DNA from: Balanoglossus misakiensis
Lineage: Eukaryota > Hemichordata
Assembly (NCBI GenBank): GCA_040954595.2
Contig: CM082578.2
Span: 1,984,001 to 2,048,000, forward strand
Length of the DNA stretch: 64,000 nt
Reading direction: 5' to 3'
In this document: piece by piece, positions 34,823-45,725 of the stretch
How positions within the stretch are numbered: position 1 is the first letter of the stretch
Layout of the letters: every line of letters starts with the position of its first letter
Made by a program: the position numbers and the translations under genes
The notes under the pieces: generated by a model
What the model was told of the DNA's origin: nothing
Seen by the model: the letters and a program-made list of their open reading frames with translations, nothing else
Database searches by the model: none

Positions 34823-34903
34823 TCATTTTATAATCAGTCAATACCTACATTTTTATAATCAGTCAATACCTACATTTTTATAATCCGTCAATACCTACAT
34901 TAC
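34823..34903. repeat. Tandem repeat of about 24 bp, three copies
   Basis: The unit is tttataatcagtcaatacct plus aca. The third copy has ccgtc for cagtc. Confidence 0.85.
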
Positions 34904-35053
34904 CGCATGGAAGATGGCACTAGTCCAGATTTGAGTGGATTAGCAAAAATGGGATTTTTTCACCAGCTTAGTAAAGCGAAAACTGGATTGACGATTGACA
35001 ATTCAACTAGTTGGCCTGAAGTTAAATTCTCTTCCATATTGATCTTTCCACAG

Positions 35054-35274
35054 AGAAGGAAGTTCCAGATTATTGCCTGACTGTGGGAGGTGTATACAAC
35101 TCTGTGATAACCATTCCAAGTGATACCAACCAATGTATCTCATATTACGAGTCGAGTCTGCTTGGAATTGTGCAGTCTGTTGAACCACTGTTGTCGGTCC
35201 TGTGTAACTCGATTGAAGACAGTGTTGAAGTTCAAAGTGACTATTCAACAATGGCCATAGTAGACTCCAATCAG
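35054..35274 (+). CDS. Unknown module X2, first exon
   Basis: Phase 1-0 exon between tccacag and gtatta. It encodes VPDYCLTVGGVYNS, NQCISYYESSLLGIV and VLCNSIEDSVEVQ. Its start VPDYC and phase match X1, so the next partner should begin in phase 0. The exon at 38901 does so, whereas the HYR exons lying between do not. Confidence 0.7.
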
Positions 35275-35440
35275 GTATTATTATCTGTCCTGCTGGAAAA
35301 TTTTACAGTTTTACGCTGAAGAAGAAGGTTGATGTAATCCTTTATTTGATTTCTGTCGTTACATTATTGTACAATGTGTTACCCTAAGGTTGGGTTCTCC
35401 AAGGTGTGTCATTTTTAAGAAGCATTATCTTGTTATTGGA

Positions 35441-35756
35441 GGGACAAAGTCTCTCGCTCGCTGCCGTTTTCCCATTAATTATGTTTGGTACAAGACACAG
35501 TTTATGTTATTCTACATGTGGATATATAGTGAATCATCATTTGACCACACACAACTTCCATCTTGTTTGTAGGATATGAGGGTAAAAACTCGCCCAAAAT
35601 GAATGAATGGTATTCATTTTTCGCGTGTTTTTTCACTGTCGCGTCTACAAGAGGATGGAAGTTGTGTGTGGTCAAACATTGATTCTCTATATATCCACAT
35701 GTAGAATAACATAAACAGTGTCTTGTAATTGTATCAAACATAATCCCTTTAAATAC
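35441..35756. repeat. Fold-back MITE, GGGACAAAGTCTC family, right terminus deleted
   Basis: From gggacaaagtctctcgctcg to aacataatccctttaaa. The usual aatggaaaaagggcagcgag segment is missing. Confidence 0.8.
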
Positions 35757-35921
35757 TCCATAATAGCTTTATCTTTTTGCTACTTTTTCAGTGTGTTTGT
35801 TTTGTGTATCTACTGCAGTTTCTTGTATAGGGAATCATCATCTGCCCATGCCTGTATCGCTCACTCTTTTTGTTTCTACCGTACATGTATTTAACACTGA
35901 ATGTAATGATACTATTCACAA

Positions 35922-36024
35922 CCACCATCACCATCATCATCATCATAATCATCATCACCACCACCACCACCACCACCACCATCATCATCATCATCGTCAT
36001 CATCATCACCATCATCATCATCAG
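35922..36024. repeat. CAC/CAT trinucleotide microsatellite, copy 2
   Basis: The same tract as at 3130, about two triplets longer. Confidence 0.9.
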
Positions 36025-36322
36025 TTTCTGCTGTTCCAAGAACTAGGCTTATCATGAGTGTAATTGATCATATCAGTTATTATGCCTATGGATACCATCT
36101 CATGACTCCTGTCCTATCTTGTAGTGTTTCTTGACAGTGATCTAGTCTATTCACATGTATCAGAAAACAAGCACTTAACAATATCTGGATTTCTCATGAA
36201 TATGTGACAGATATTAACATCTAGAAGTGCATTTACCTAAATGTACCAGTGTATGCATAGGGGGTGTGGACCAGTTGTTTAATTTACAAACATTTGTTAT
36301 TCTTTCACTTTTTTTTCTTCAG

Positions 36323-37263
36323 ATAATCACGCTCCTGAAGTCATTTACTGTCCCAATACGACCCGTATAATTAGTCCTAATAGCTTGACAACAGGAGTAT
36401 GGCAGGAGCCTATATTTACAGATGATGTCGCCATTGCCAATGTGACACAAACCTACACAATGGGTAAGTTTCCTATAAAATATCATTTCTGATTATAGAT
36501 AATATATAACATTCACACTAACTAAGTTTTTTTTATCGGGGTGGGGTGGGGAGTTGATCTAAACAGAAACCAACAAGCTGAGACAACTTTCCTAAGATTA
36601 TGGTCAGTATGAAGCATACTGGTACAGTTTATTCTTGTGGCCGTTACTCATATATGGCTAGCACATCCTATGTGCGACAGATGATCTTGCTTCCAAGTAT
36701 TAAAGCCTCAATTGCTGATACTATTACCATATGTTTATAGGCCCTTTCCTCGATCCCAGGGCAGTACAATGAAGTTAAAACTCGAAAGCATTTGTGTTTG
36801 CACGTAATTGTTTATTGGAAACAAAAGATTTGACCAACTGTTGAGCAAGGCCTTTAATCAGTAAAGTACTTAATATTCTCAACTACTACTGGGGATACCC
36901 ATACCACAAATGTTGTGTTCTCTTACAATGGGCAGTTGAATAAACGTGTGCGGCACCATATCTGTTTAGTATACATATCTTGTTCATGTTTATATGTACA
37001 GTCACAATCAGGAGTTGATAATATGCCTGTGTATACCCACCAGATAGCTCACTTAAATGGACCATTCTAAGTTTGAAAAGAAAATCATGAAAAACATTCA
37101 AGAAACGGAAGCTATTTTGGCTTTAGCACCCATGCCTGTAATGATGTGCATAATTTTTTTCTTACAGGTGACACCTTTTCCTGGGGAACCTACCAGATCA
37201 GCTATGTTGCTTCAGATACAGCTGGCAACAATGCACAGTGCAACTTTTTACTCTATGTACTGC
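36323..37263 (+). CDS. HYR module copy 2, two exons, open frame but out of phase with neighbours
   Basis: Exons 36323-36463 and 37168-37263, both phase 1-1, read APEVIYCPNTTRIIS, VWQEPIFTDDVAI, TFSWGTYQISYVASDTAGN and AQCNFLLYVL. The frame is intact. However, the upstream X2 exon ends in phase 0 and the exon at 38901 starts in phase 0, so inserting this module would shift the frame. It may be unused, or part of an alternative transcript. One substitution from copy 1 lies at the first full codon (AAT against AAA). Confidence 0.75.
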
Positions 37264-37358
37264 GTGAGTGAATTTTTTTATCATTCATACATAAACTTTA
37301 CAAATTAATTAATATCTTGACAAATTGTCATCTCTACCCCTTGTTATGTCTTGTCACA

Positions 37359-37552
37359 TACTGTAAAACAGGACATTTTCGTGACAGAAAATATTTTGCA
37401 ATATATCAAAAGAGGCAACTGTGACACGAGAATTAAATTTCCGCATTCTAGTATTTTACTAACTACTCTGGTATCTCTGAAAAACATTTTATGCGACTTT
37501 ATTTTCTTCTTCTTTTTTGCCGAAGTTTGGGAAAATTTGCCGTTTTACAGTA
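37359..37552. repeat. MITE (TACTGTAAAA family), complete in copy 2
   Basis: Left tactgtaaaacaggacattt, right gaaaatttgccgttttacag. Confidence 0.8.
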
Positions 37553-37694
37553 ATATGATTGCATCATTATCACTTTTGTCCCTATGTAACTATCAAAAAT
37601 TATAACAACATCATTCAGAACATACAAGGACACTCAAACCCGTCTAAAACAAACCCTGTCTAATCGGGAAACCTCTCTTCAACCAACAGCTTTT

Positions 37695-37978
37695 CCTAGT
37701 CCCTTTTACATAGAAACATGTTAATGTGTTGGTGTTCTGTTTACAAGATTTGACTGTGTAATAAATATGGGTGTCACACATACACCATTAAGACAGTTCT
37801 GAAGCATCTCAGAATTGATACTGTCTTAAAAAAACATGTGTGGACGGTGTAAGTGGTCCTGAAACGTCTCAGATTTGAGACGGCTCTGCCAGCCAGACCT
37901 GAGCCGGTGTAAGGATTAACACCTCTCCGCAACCCATTGTCTATGGGGCCGAGCCTCAGCGCCCATACATAAACTTTG
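37695..37978. repeat. 284-bp segment repeated again at 39234-39518
   Basis: Begins cctagtcccttttacataga and ends gcccatacataaactttg. It also exists once in copy 1 (4856-5138), so the window holds three copies. The copy at 39234 abuts the end of the large duplication exactly, suggesting a template switch during the duplication. Confidence 0.9.
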
Positions 37979-38900
37979 ATTGGATGACATTTTGCATTCC
38001 TTAGTTGACACACACAAAATGTTATCCAATGACGTGAAGTGTATTACACGGCAGAGACTACAATGTGCCAGAAGACAGTTCCAGAGTCATTTATTCAATG
38101 TTTTTTAACGAATTTGGCTAATTTGTGGCCGTGTGAAAAATATAATCTCACACACCAAAGACCTGGGATCATATTTCTCACGCTCATCAGGGATATTTTG
38201 TCCCACACTCGCCTGCGGCTTGAGTGGGACAATAAATCCCCAACTCATGTGTGAAATATGATCCCAGGTCCTTGGGGAATGGGAGATTCTAGTAATCCCA
38301 CACTCTGGCAGATTTGAAAGCATTATATGTGCAATACATGGACAGAAACTTCAATGTGCCAGCAATCTAATTAGTATCAGATGTAGAGTTAGGCGCTTTT
38401 GATAGGTTTGGCTATTCTGTTCTCTTAGCTTTGGCTGTTCTGTTCTCTGTCTTGGCTGTTCTGTTCTCTGTCTTGGCTGTTCTCGGGTGCACGCATCTCT
38501 TTCAAACAGAACAGCCAAGAATCAGCGAAAGTAAAGAAGGCGCCTAATTCTACATCTGATTTTAATCAGATTGATGTGCCAAGTGACAGTTACACGAGAA
38601 GTAGAATCTCAAACACCGAGGAACCTGAAATAAGATTTCTGACACTCAAACTAAAATATTGCATCTCACACTCACCTTTGCCCATGAGAAGAAATCTAAC
38701 ACCATATCCTTTGGGATGTATTAGATTCGGTTAATCTCCTACATGGGACGCAAGACCTGTAATTCATTTTCCATAGCCAACAATGGGAGCTTTGAGCTAA
38801 ATATTCCTATTTTATAACATTCAGCGAGCCAAATTCCATTGCATGGTTTTATCTTTGATGTTATATTCTGCCATTATATTTTCCAAGAAATAAAAATGAG

Positions 38901-39015
38901 GAACAGTGGGCTGTCAGCAGATTACCAATTGATGTTGGCAACGAAACTGGGGAACCCATCATTGAAGAGAGACAAATTCGAATCATGACAAATCCAGCAA
39001 AACCTTTTGACTCAG
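38901..39015 (+). CDS. Unknown module X2, probable second exon
   Basis: Open stretch EEQWAVSRLPIDVGNETGEP through IRIMTNPAKPFDS with a strong donor (ctcag-gtgaag), phase 0-1. The acceptor (aaaaatgag) is poor. PIDVGNETGEP resembles MDVGLNLLIEP at the start of X1's second exon, and the phases fit X2 upstream and the sushi-like exon at 39799 downstream. In copy 1 this exon is deleted, leaving only ctcaggtgaag. Confidence 0.55.
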
Positions 39016-39611
39016 GTGAAGTATTTGAGCCCCAGTAACTCTAACATTTGACTGTTTTTTCAGTATTTTTCTCCTGTGTCATTTTCTTCTTTTACTCTTT
39101 ATAGCTTTTCAACAAAGTCTGTATATAAGCAACGGCCATTGTTATTGTAGAAAATGAATTCGAGTCTCGACTTCATTCAATTTTCATCAATAACAATGCA
39201 GATTACTACAAAAGGGCTGTTTTGAAATAATATCCTAGTCCCTTTTACATAGAAACATGTTAATGTGTTGGTGTTCTGTTTAAAAGATTTGACTGTGTAA
39301 TAAATATGGGTGTCACACATACACCATTAAGACAGTTCTGAAGCATCTCAGAATTGATACTGTCTTAAAAAAAACATGTGTGGACGGTGTAAGTGGTCCT
39401 GAAACGTCTCAGATTTGAGACGGCTCTGCCAGCCAGACCTGAGCCTGTGTAAGGATTAACACCTCTCCGCAACCCATTGTCTATGGGGCCGAGCCTCAGC
39501 GCCCATACATAAACTTTGTGTGTGTGGACACAACATGACTCAAAGGATTAATGCTCTGTGGTTAGCACTGGCAAATAGTGTCTCAAATTTTACCCTGTGT
39601 GAACCTGGTAA

Positions 39612-39760
39612 AAGAGGCATTGTGCCCTAGTGGCTAGGGTTGTGGGTTCGTTACCTAGACCTGGACATTTGGGTAGTATTTGCCTCTTGGATGATATATG
39701 AGACACAGACATTTGGGTAGTATTTGCCTGTTGGATGATAGATGAAATAAAATTAAAAAT
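39612..39760 (+). repeat. Probable tRNA-derived SINE
   Basis: tgtgccctagtggctagggt followed by gtgggttcgttacc resembles a tRNA A box and B box at the usual spacing. The tail has a repeated gacatttgggtagtatttgc and an A-rich end (aaaattaaaaat). Confidence 0.5.
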
Positions 39761-39798
39761 ATATAGACAAATAAACTGTGTTCTCCTTTCTTTTACAG

Positions 39799-39999
39799 CA
39801 TTTGATTGTGAAAAGCCAGCACCACCAGTTAAAGGTATTTCCATCTGTAATGAGTTTGAGTCGGGTGTGTTCTGTCAGATGGATTGTTTACCAGGATACA
39901 AGTTTGCAAGCCTGCCAGCACCTTACTATCTCTGCCATAGTGAAGGATCTTTTAATCCTGAGAATCCAGACGAGGAATTCACCTTCCCTGGATGTTCAG
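39799..39999 (+). CDS. Sushi-like module between X2 and X3
   Basis: Phase 1-1 exon between tttacag and gtgaga. It encodes FDCEKPAPPVKGISIC, FCQMDCLPGYKFAS, YYLCHSEGSF and FPGC. The first and last cysteines and the PGYKF core fit a sushi module with extra cysteines, like the exon at 34425. Confidence 0.75.
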
Positions 40000-40034
40000 G
40001 TGAGAAAAAATGATTTGGTATCAGTAAAGAAATA

Positions 40035-41099
40035 CTGTATACCGTTTTATTTTTGCGAGCGATTTATTTTTGCGACATTCGCGTGTACAACAAAACGCGA
40101 ACTTTTTCCTTCGCAAACATATATACATTTCAGCTTACACACTGTACTTCTCACCTGACCTATACACACACACACGCACACAACAACAAGACGATACACC
40201 CGGTTCTTAATCAATACTATGTACATTTATTTTTAATTCAATGTTGGAAAAAATATAAAAGGAACAAAAATAAATAAAGAGAAAATGATCATCTCATAAA
40301 GTGTGCTCCACATGAAACACGTAGCCTACGATTGCACAACTTTCACAACCGGCCGGGGCCAGGAGGGTTAACCGTACGACTCGGGCGGAAAATGGCGTTC
40401 ACTTGGCTGGTTCAAGAAAGCAAGTGGCAGACAAAATAACAGTATTACCAAAAGTAAAATCATCAAAACAGTACAAACGAAAAAAATATTATGATATATT
40501 TACAATGATTACAAAATTAAAAATATTCACGGGGCCTTGATCGATACAAAATGGCGGCTATTCCTTACGAAAATTTACAAAGGCCAGAAGGTCAAAGTCC
40601 ACCTCCCCCTCTCAAAGTTCTCGTAGTTAAATCTGTATTCCGCTAATAGCAGAAATTATAGATGACTTTTCAAAGCCTTCAATGATGGCACCACGATCAT
40701 TTCATAGTTTATCAAATGCTGATAAAAGCCAGTTCGAATGAAGCGGTTTCAGTGTCGACAAACGGAGATCCACTGCTACTGCACTTACATCAACGCCGTT
40801 GTCAAGGGCCTCTGCTACTTTGCGCGCATACCAGTTGTGGAATTCGTGTCCCAATGCTTCCTTGAACTTTGCGTTGAAGGACAGGTCCAGAGGCTGCAAT
40901 TCTGAAGTACAGTTCGCAGGGACAAACACAGCATTGATTCCCGAGTCACGGAGTTTCGCGAGACGTAGACGCTTAGCCTTATCACCGTTTTAACGCAATC
41001 TGATCGATTTCCTGTAAACGCAAACTTAAAACGCCGTAGAGTGCTACCTTGTTGCAAAATCGCAAAAATTTGTGATCGCAAAAATAAAACGGTATACAG
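40035..41099 (-). mobile_element. pogo/Tigger-type DNA transposon remnant
   Basis: Terminal inverted repeats CTGTATACCGTTTTATTTTT and AAAAATAAAACGGTATACAG are flanked by TA on both sides, the pogo/Tc1 target duplication. Minus-strand frame 40993-40702 encodes FVPANCTSELQPLDLSF, EFHNWYARKVAEAL and PLHSNWLLSAFDKL ending in TGA. The motif P-x-N-x-T-x-x-x-Q-P-L-D is the end of the DDE_1 transposase domain. Most of the transposase is gone, so this is a non-autonomous internal-deletion derivative. Confidence 0.85.
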
Positions 41100-41468
41100 T
41101 ATAATCAGGTTGCACATGCACATTCAGAAAATTCTCCAAAGAGAGAGAGTTGTGAGAGGGGGTATTCCAGCATTGAGACAATTTTCTTTTAGTTATAAAT
41201 GAAAAGAGAAATATGAGTAATGCAAATTCTTGCTTTACAGTATGTCAAGGTTGTGATTACAGGTAGATAATTTGTTAACATCATATCTGCTTACCCCAAT
41301 ATAAAGCTCCAGTACATTTGAGCTATTTTCTTAATATTTTGTTCTGGGTAAGCAGCTGTAACTTTCCTGATTGGCTAAGCGGTTTCGCAGTCTAAGTCAA
41401 TACATCGTTCGCTAGATTGAAAATTGCATCTTTAACAAAATTTGTTTGTTTGTATTGTTCTACTGCAG

Positions 41469-42438
41469 CTCCTGGGAAGACTCAACGTGGAGTGAATTGT
41501 GGCGTGTCATACAATTCACAGGCTGGTACATGTAACAATGGTGTCATCCAGCAATTGAGGATCAGTTTTATGAACACTATCAACTATCTGAATGATTTGT
41601 TTGGTATTTGTGGCGGTGAATGCAACTTTGTTGACCTTGAAATAACCTGCGGCGCCTCAAACCGAAGAAAGAGACAGGCTGATACTCAGCTTGTGGTTCA
41701 GTTCAGTTTCACAACCAATGCGTGAGTAGTAATTGTTATTTTTCGAGTATTTTATTCCCCTTCTGTTCTATTGAAATGACTTTGGTGACATGTCTAGGGT
41801 ACTGATCCCAGGCTGTGTGAGGACCAGCTCTGTATTCCCTATACAGCTGGTGTTTGCATTATTGCAAAATATTCCATTCATGCAAGTGAAAACAAATTAT
41901 TTTGTGTCTTAACACTCAAACATTTTCAGTTTTTGGCAACCCCATCATTTCTGCCCACCTTCCTTCATGTTGCGGCATCCTGTATTCTAAAGATTCATGC
42001 ATTCGAAATATACTGCAAAACATGTTATTTTCGCGAGCAGTAAATTTCTGCAAAACATGCGCTGGTCAAAAAAACGTTAAAATAAAAAGTTGTGTAAAAT
42101 GTTTTTGGAGATAATGATGCAGTTAGTGAAATACGAGAACTCGAAAATTCGTCCTCACGTAACAGTCGCCTCTTTTAATATCGCGAAAATTTCCTGTCGT
42201 GAAAACAACCCAGTTTACAGTACACACTTCTGGTTGGTATTGTAATGTGGCATATGTAAGAATTTTTTGCCTGTTGTTTTATCCATTAGCTCTGCTGATG
42301 CTGCAGCTGTAGTTATTGAAGATGCAGTCAAGAATGGTACTTTTGATACAGCTGAATATTCAGTCGACGCTGAGACATTACAAGTTGAAAGTACAATATT
42401 CTGTTCCAATGGTAGTGTTCTTGTTGGAGAAGAATGTG
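41469..42438 (+). CDS. Unknown module X3 with furin-type site, two exons
   Basis: Exons 41469-41721 (phase 1-2) and 42290-42438 (2-1). It reads RGVNCGVSYNSQAG, CNNGVIQQLRISFMN, CGGECNFVDLEITCG, then NRRKRQADTQLVVQFSFTTN, and finally ADAAAVVIEDAVKNGTFD and STIFCSNGSVLVGEEC. CGVSYNS and LVVQFSF correspond to LSVSYNG and LTVSFSL in X1. RRKR is a consensus proprotein convertase site and lies between two predicted strands. The module leads straight into the GCC2/GCC3 repeats. Confidence 0.7.
42011..42222. repeat. MITE (TACTGTAAAA family)
   Basis: Left tactgcaaaacatgttattt, right gaaaacaacccagtttacag. Confidence 0.75.
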
Positions 42439-42768
42439 GTGAGTGCCTATTCTCCTCAGTTATTATGTACTTTAACCCTTTCACTCCCAGTTTCCTCTAT
42501 AGAGGTCAAACCTTACCATAGAAAACAATTGGTTTGGACTGAACCATGGTGGTGAAAGGATTAAAACTGTGTCCAAAATTAATATTATAAAAAGGTGTAG
42601 ATGTTAATATGTTTATATCGCCTGATATGACCTGTTAGGTGGGCCGTATTGCTGCGAGTGTGGTTGTGAGTCGCAGTGTACAAATCAAAGACAAGTGTGA
42701 GTGGTAAATACAACCCAACCAAGAGGTGATATAAGGAAATAATTGATTTGATATGCTCATACCAAGGA

Positions 42769-42925
42769 GGGACAAAGTCTCTTTTGCTGCCCTTTTTCCA
42801 TTAATTATGTTTGATAGAAGACACAGTTAATGTTATTCTACATGTGGATATATAGTGAATCAACATTCAACCACACACAACTGCCATCCCACTTGTAGAC
42901 ACAAGAGTGAAAAACTGGCCAAAAT
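42769..42925. repeat. Fold-back MITE, left half only
   Basis: gggacaaagtctcttttgct onward to gtgaaaaactggccaaaatg. The right arm is absent. Confidence 0.75.
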
Positions 42926-43030
42926 GAATGCTGTGTGTTACAATTGTAGTTGTGTTTTAAACCATTAATGCATAATGATCAGTACATGAACAATGTATAC
43001 ATCTGCCTTCAACATTTTGTATTTCCACAG

Positions 43031-44326
43031 TATTGTGTCCTGAAGGGTCGTACCATGACACTGAGCTGAGTCAGTGCCATCCTTGTGCAATTGGATATTA
43101 TCAACCCCTTGAAGGACAAACAGCATGCAATGCCTGTCCAAATAATGGAGTCACCAGGGGAAAGAGATCATTATCCATCTTGCAGTGTTTTGGTATGTAT
43201 AACAGAAGGCAATATCTCCTCCTCGTCCACAGCCATAGCCTAGTATCTAGCCGTATTTTGTCCGCTTTGCTTCCAAAACTAGCGTCTAGCCTCACTCATG
43301 CCACTGGCCCGATAAAACCCCATACCCCTTGCCGGGAATTGTGACGTATATATCAAATTATTGTGGTGTGATCCAATATGGAAAGAATGACAATTGGAAT
43401 GTTCATCTCTTTGGTTGAAAAAATAATTTTTCAACAATGATGTCTATTGCAGAGAGGTGCGATGTTGGTCACTACTTTGACAACGGGACTTCTCAGTGCC
43501 AAAGCTGCCCTATTGGATTCTGGCAATCAGAAGAAGGAAAGTTTGTGTGTAATACTTGCCCAAAGGGAATGCTTACATTAGTTGAAGGAGCTACTGATGA
43601 GTCACAATGTCAGGGTAGGTACTTGTGTTATTTGCTATTCTTGACTATCAATCACATGATCTGGCCATGTGACGTACCCATGGCGTTATCATTTGTAAGT
43701 GACAGGCAAGCAATATTTCGGCATCCAGTAAACTTTTTTCCGAGTAGGTTTTTACTTTAGAACCGCCAGATATGTAACATATTCAACAGTTTAACAAATT
43801 CACGTGAGTGAAAAGCAGATAATCGTGAATATCAAAAAAATTAATCTTCTCAATTACAGAGGTATGTAAATCAGTGGGAGTCCAACTTAGTGTCAATGGG
43901 TCTTGTGAGTCGTGTCCCATGGGAACCTATCGATCAAATGCTGAACTTCAGCCATCTTGTATGCCGTGCCCATTTGGCTTCACCACAAGAACAGTCGGTT
44001 CAACCTTAAGTGAAGATTGTAATGTTCGTAAGTATTATGTATACAACTTTTCATGTTGTATCTCAACTGTACTGAACTGAAGGTTGTATTATTGTGCCTC
44101 AGTTGTTCAGAATAATGATAGTCCTCCAATTTTATTCTATGCTATTTTTCCATTCCATCAACAGCTTACTGCAATGTTGGTTGGTACTTGAATCAGGAGT
44201 CCTATAGATGTGAGAAATGCCCTGTTGGAACATATAACTTTGAATTCAACCAGGATGCTTGTCAACCATGCCCAACTGGCTACACTACAGGCAGAGAGGG
44301 TGCCCTATATGAAACAGAATGTGTTG
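43031..44326 (+). CDS. Four GCC2/GCC3 (ephrin-receptor-like) modules, one exon each
   Basis: Exons 43031-43192, 43453-43614, 43860-44027 and 44165-44326, all phase 1-1. Each has C-P-x-G-x-Y-x-x-x-x-G-x-x-x-C-x-x-C-P. Examples are CAIGYYQPLEGQTACNACP, CPIGFWQSEEGKFVCNTCP, CPMGTYRSNAELQPSCMPCP and CPVGTYNFEFNQDACQPCP. Such repeats occur in SCUBE, SVEP1 and ephrin receptors, usually near the membrane. The first exon also carries a basic GKRS stretch in the TRGKRSLSILQC tail. Confidence 0.9.
43650..43785. repeat. Dispersed repeat, inverse of 19508-19640
   Basis: Reverse complement of ctaaagtaaaaacctactcg and ctggatgccgaaatattgc. Confidence 0.65.
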
Positions 44327-44629
44327 GTAGGAATAATTTTTCATAATCATAGAACTGATAACATGCATGAAGTGCTTGTGGAGATCAACCTTAACTGTTC
44401 AATCTGACACAAACACTTCATTATAAGAAATTTTCTTCTTTATTTAGAGTATCATTTGATATGTTGTGTGATCCAATATTTTTATATAATTTAATAATGC
44501 TCCTATTTTAACACCTTTTCTGAAAATTTCACGGAAATAACAATATCGTAATACTGTTTTCTCAGAATTCTACATGTTAGGCTATGGAATGTGATAACCA
44601 TGCACTGCATCTGGGTAGTCATCTAACTT

Positions 44630-44819
44630 AAAGGTATACAGTCACCTCCAATTTACAAACGCCCATATATGGCTGAAATGGAGTATATGAGAGTTCTAAA
44701 GAACATATGGTGGCGCTCTTTTTTGCATGTGCCACCCACTGAAAATCTGTGATTGGCTAGATCTCCTTTTGCCATGGTAACTATAGCTAATTTTCCATAG
44801 GTGACCGTATACCTTTAAC
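44630..44819. repeat. MITE with TTAAAGGTATAC termini, inverse of 23303
   Basis: Ends ttaaaggtatacagtcacct and gaccgtatacctttaa. Confidence 0.8.
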
Positions 44820-44894
44820 TGGTGATATGTATGAAGATCCCATAGTTTTATTTGGTGGTCAGTTAAAGACATTGCAAGAATTTTTGTTTTCTAG

Positions 44895-45458
44895 ATGCAC
44901 ATGAATGTCGTCTTGGTCTGGATGACTGTCACCCAAATGCCACTTGCAGGAATCTTGTACCAGGATATGAATGCACTTGCAAAACTGGTTTCACTGGTGA
45001 TGGAATAACTTGTACAGGTATGTAACTATCTACAACTGAAATGTCAACAGAAATATGTACAGCTAAAACGTAGACACTACTGTTGATTTTATGCTCTTAA
45101 AGGGACAAAGTATCTCTCTTGCTGCCCTTTTTCCATTAATTATGTTTGATACAAGACACTGTTTATGTTATTCACCCGGTACATGTGGATATATAGTGAA
45201 TCAACGTTCGACAGCACACAACTTCCATTCCGTTTGTAAGAAATGAATCTACAAGTGGGTTTAGTTCTTGTCTAATACAAATGGTTCGTCAGGTAGAATA
45301 ATGTGATGTGATTTTATTCTTGTGTCTAGACAAATGTGAAGGGTTCTGCTCAAACAATGCTGTTTGCATCAAGGACAGTGATGGCAATCCTGTTTGTGAA
45401 TGTACTGATGAATATCAAGGTGAAACTTGCCGCCAGAGAATACCAATGCAAGTTAAAG
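44895..45458 (+). CDS. Two EGF modules before the membrane span
   Basis: Exons 44895-45017 and 45330-45458, phase 1-1. The first is HECRLGLDDCHPNATC, YECTCKTGFTGDGITC. The second is KCEGFCSNNAVC, PVCECTDEYQGETC. All six cysteines are present in each. The first is the laminin/Notch-like type with FTGDG. These are the most membrane-proximal folded modules. Confidence 0.9.
45098..45245. repeat. Fold-back MITE, left portion only
   Basis: ttaaagggacaaagtatctc onward to ccattccgtttgta. The right arm is missing. Confidence 0.7.
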
Positions 45459-45725
45459 GTGTGTATACATTTCTTTGTCTTTTAATAACTCAAGATTAAA
45501 AAACAATATTCACTAAAGTTTACACATTTGTTTGATCTACATGATTACAGTTTACGTTGTCTTGAAAATATTTGTGAAAATGGTGAAACTGCAACATCTG
45601 CAGTATAACTAGATTTTTGGTCAACTAACCATTTTACAATAGTTAAGCATCATAATGAATGGTTTTCTTGCTTTTATCATAGCATATCGCCCCCGTGACA
45701 AATAGAAATATTTAAACTCTTACAG

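Larger units (their letters stand above)
35826..39236. repeat. Segmental duplication, copy 2 of the HYR block
   Basis: Nearly identical to 3035-6285 along its whole length. It keeps the one base in the second HYR exon, the 42-bp MITE end (37519-37560) and a 111-bp segment (38900-39010) that copy 1 lacks. That segment is most of the exon at 38901. Confidence 0.95.
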
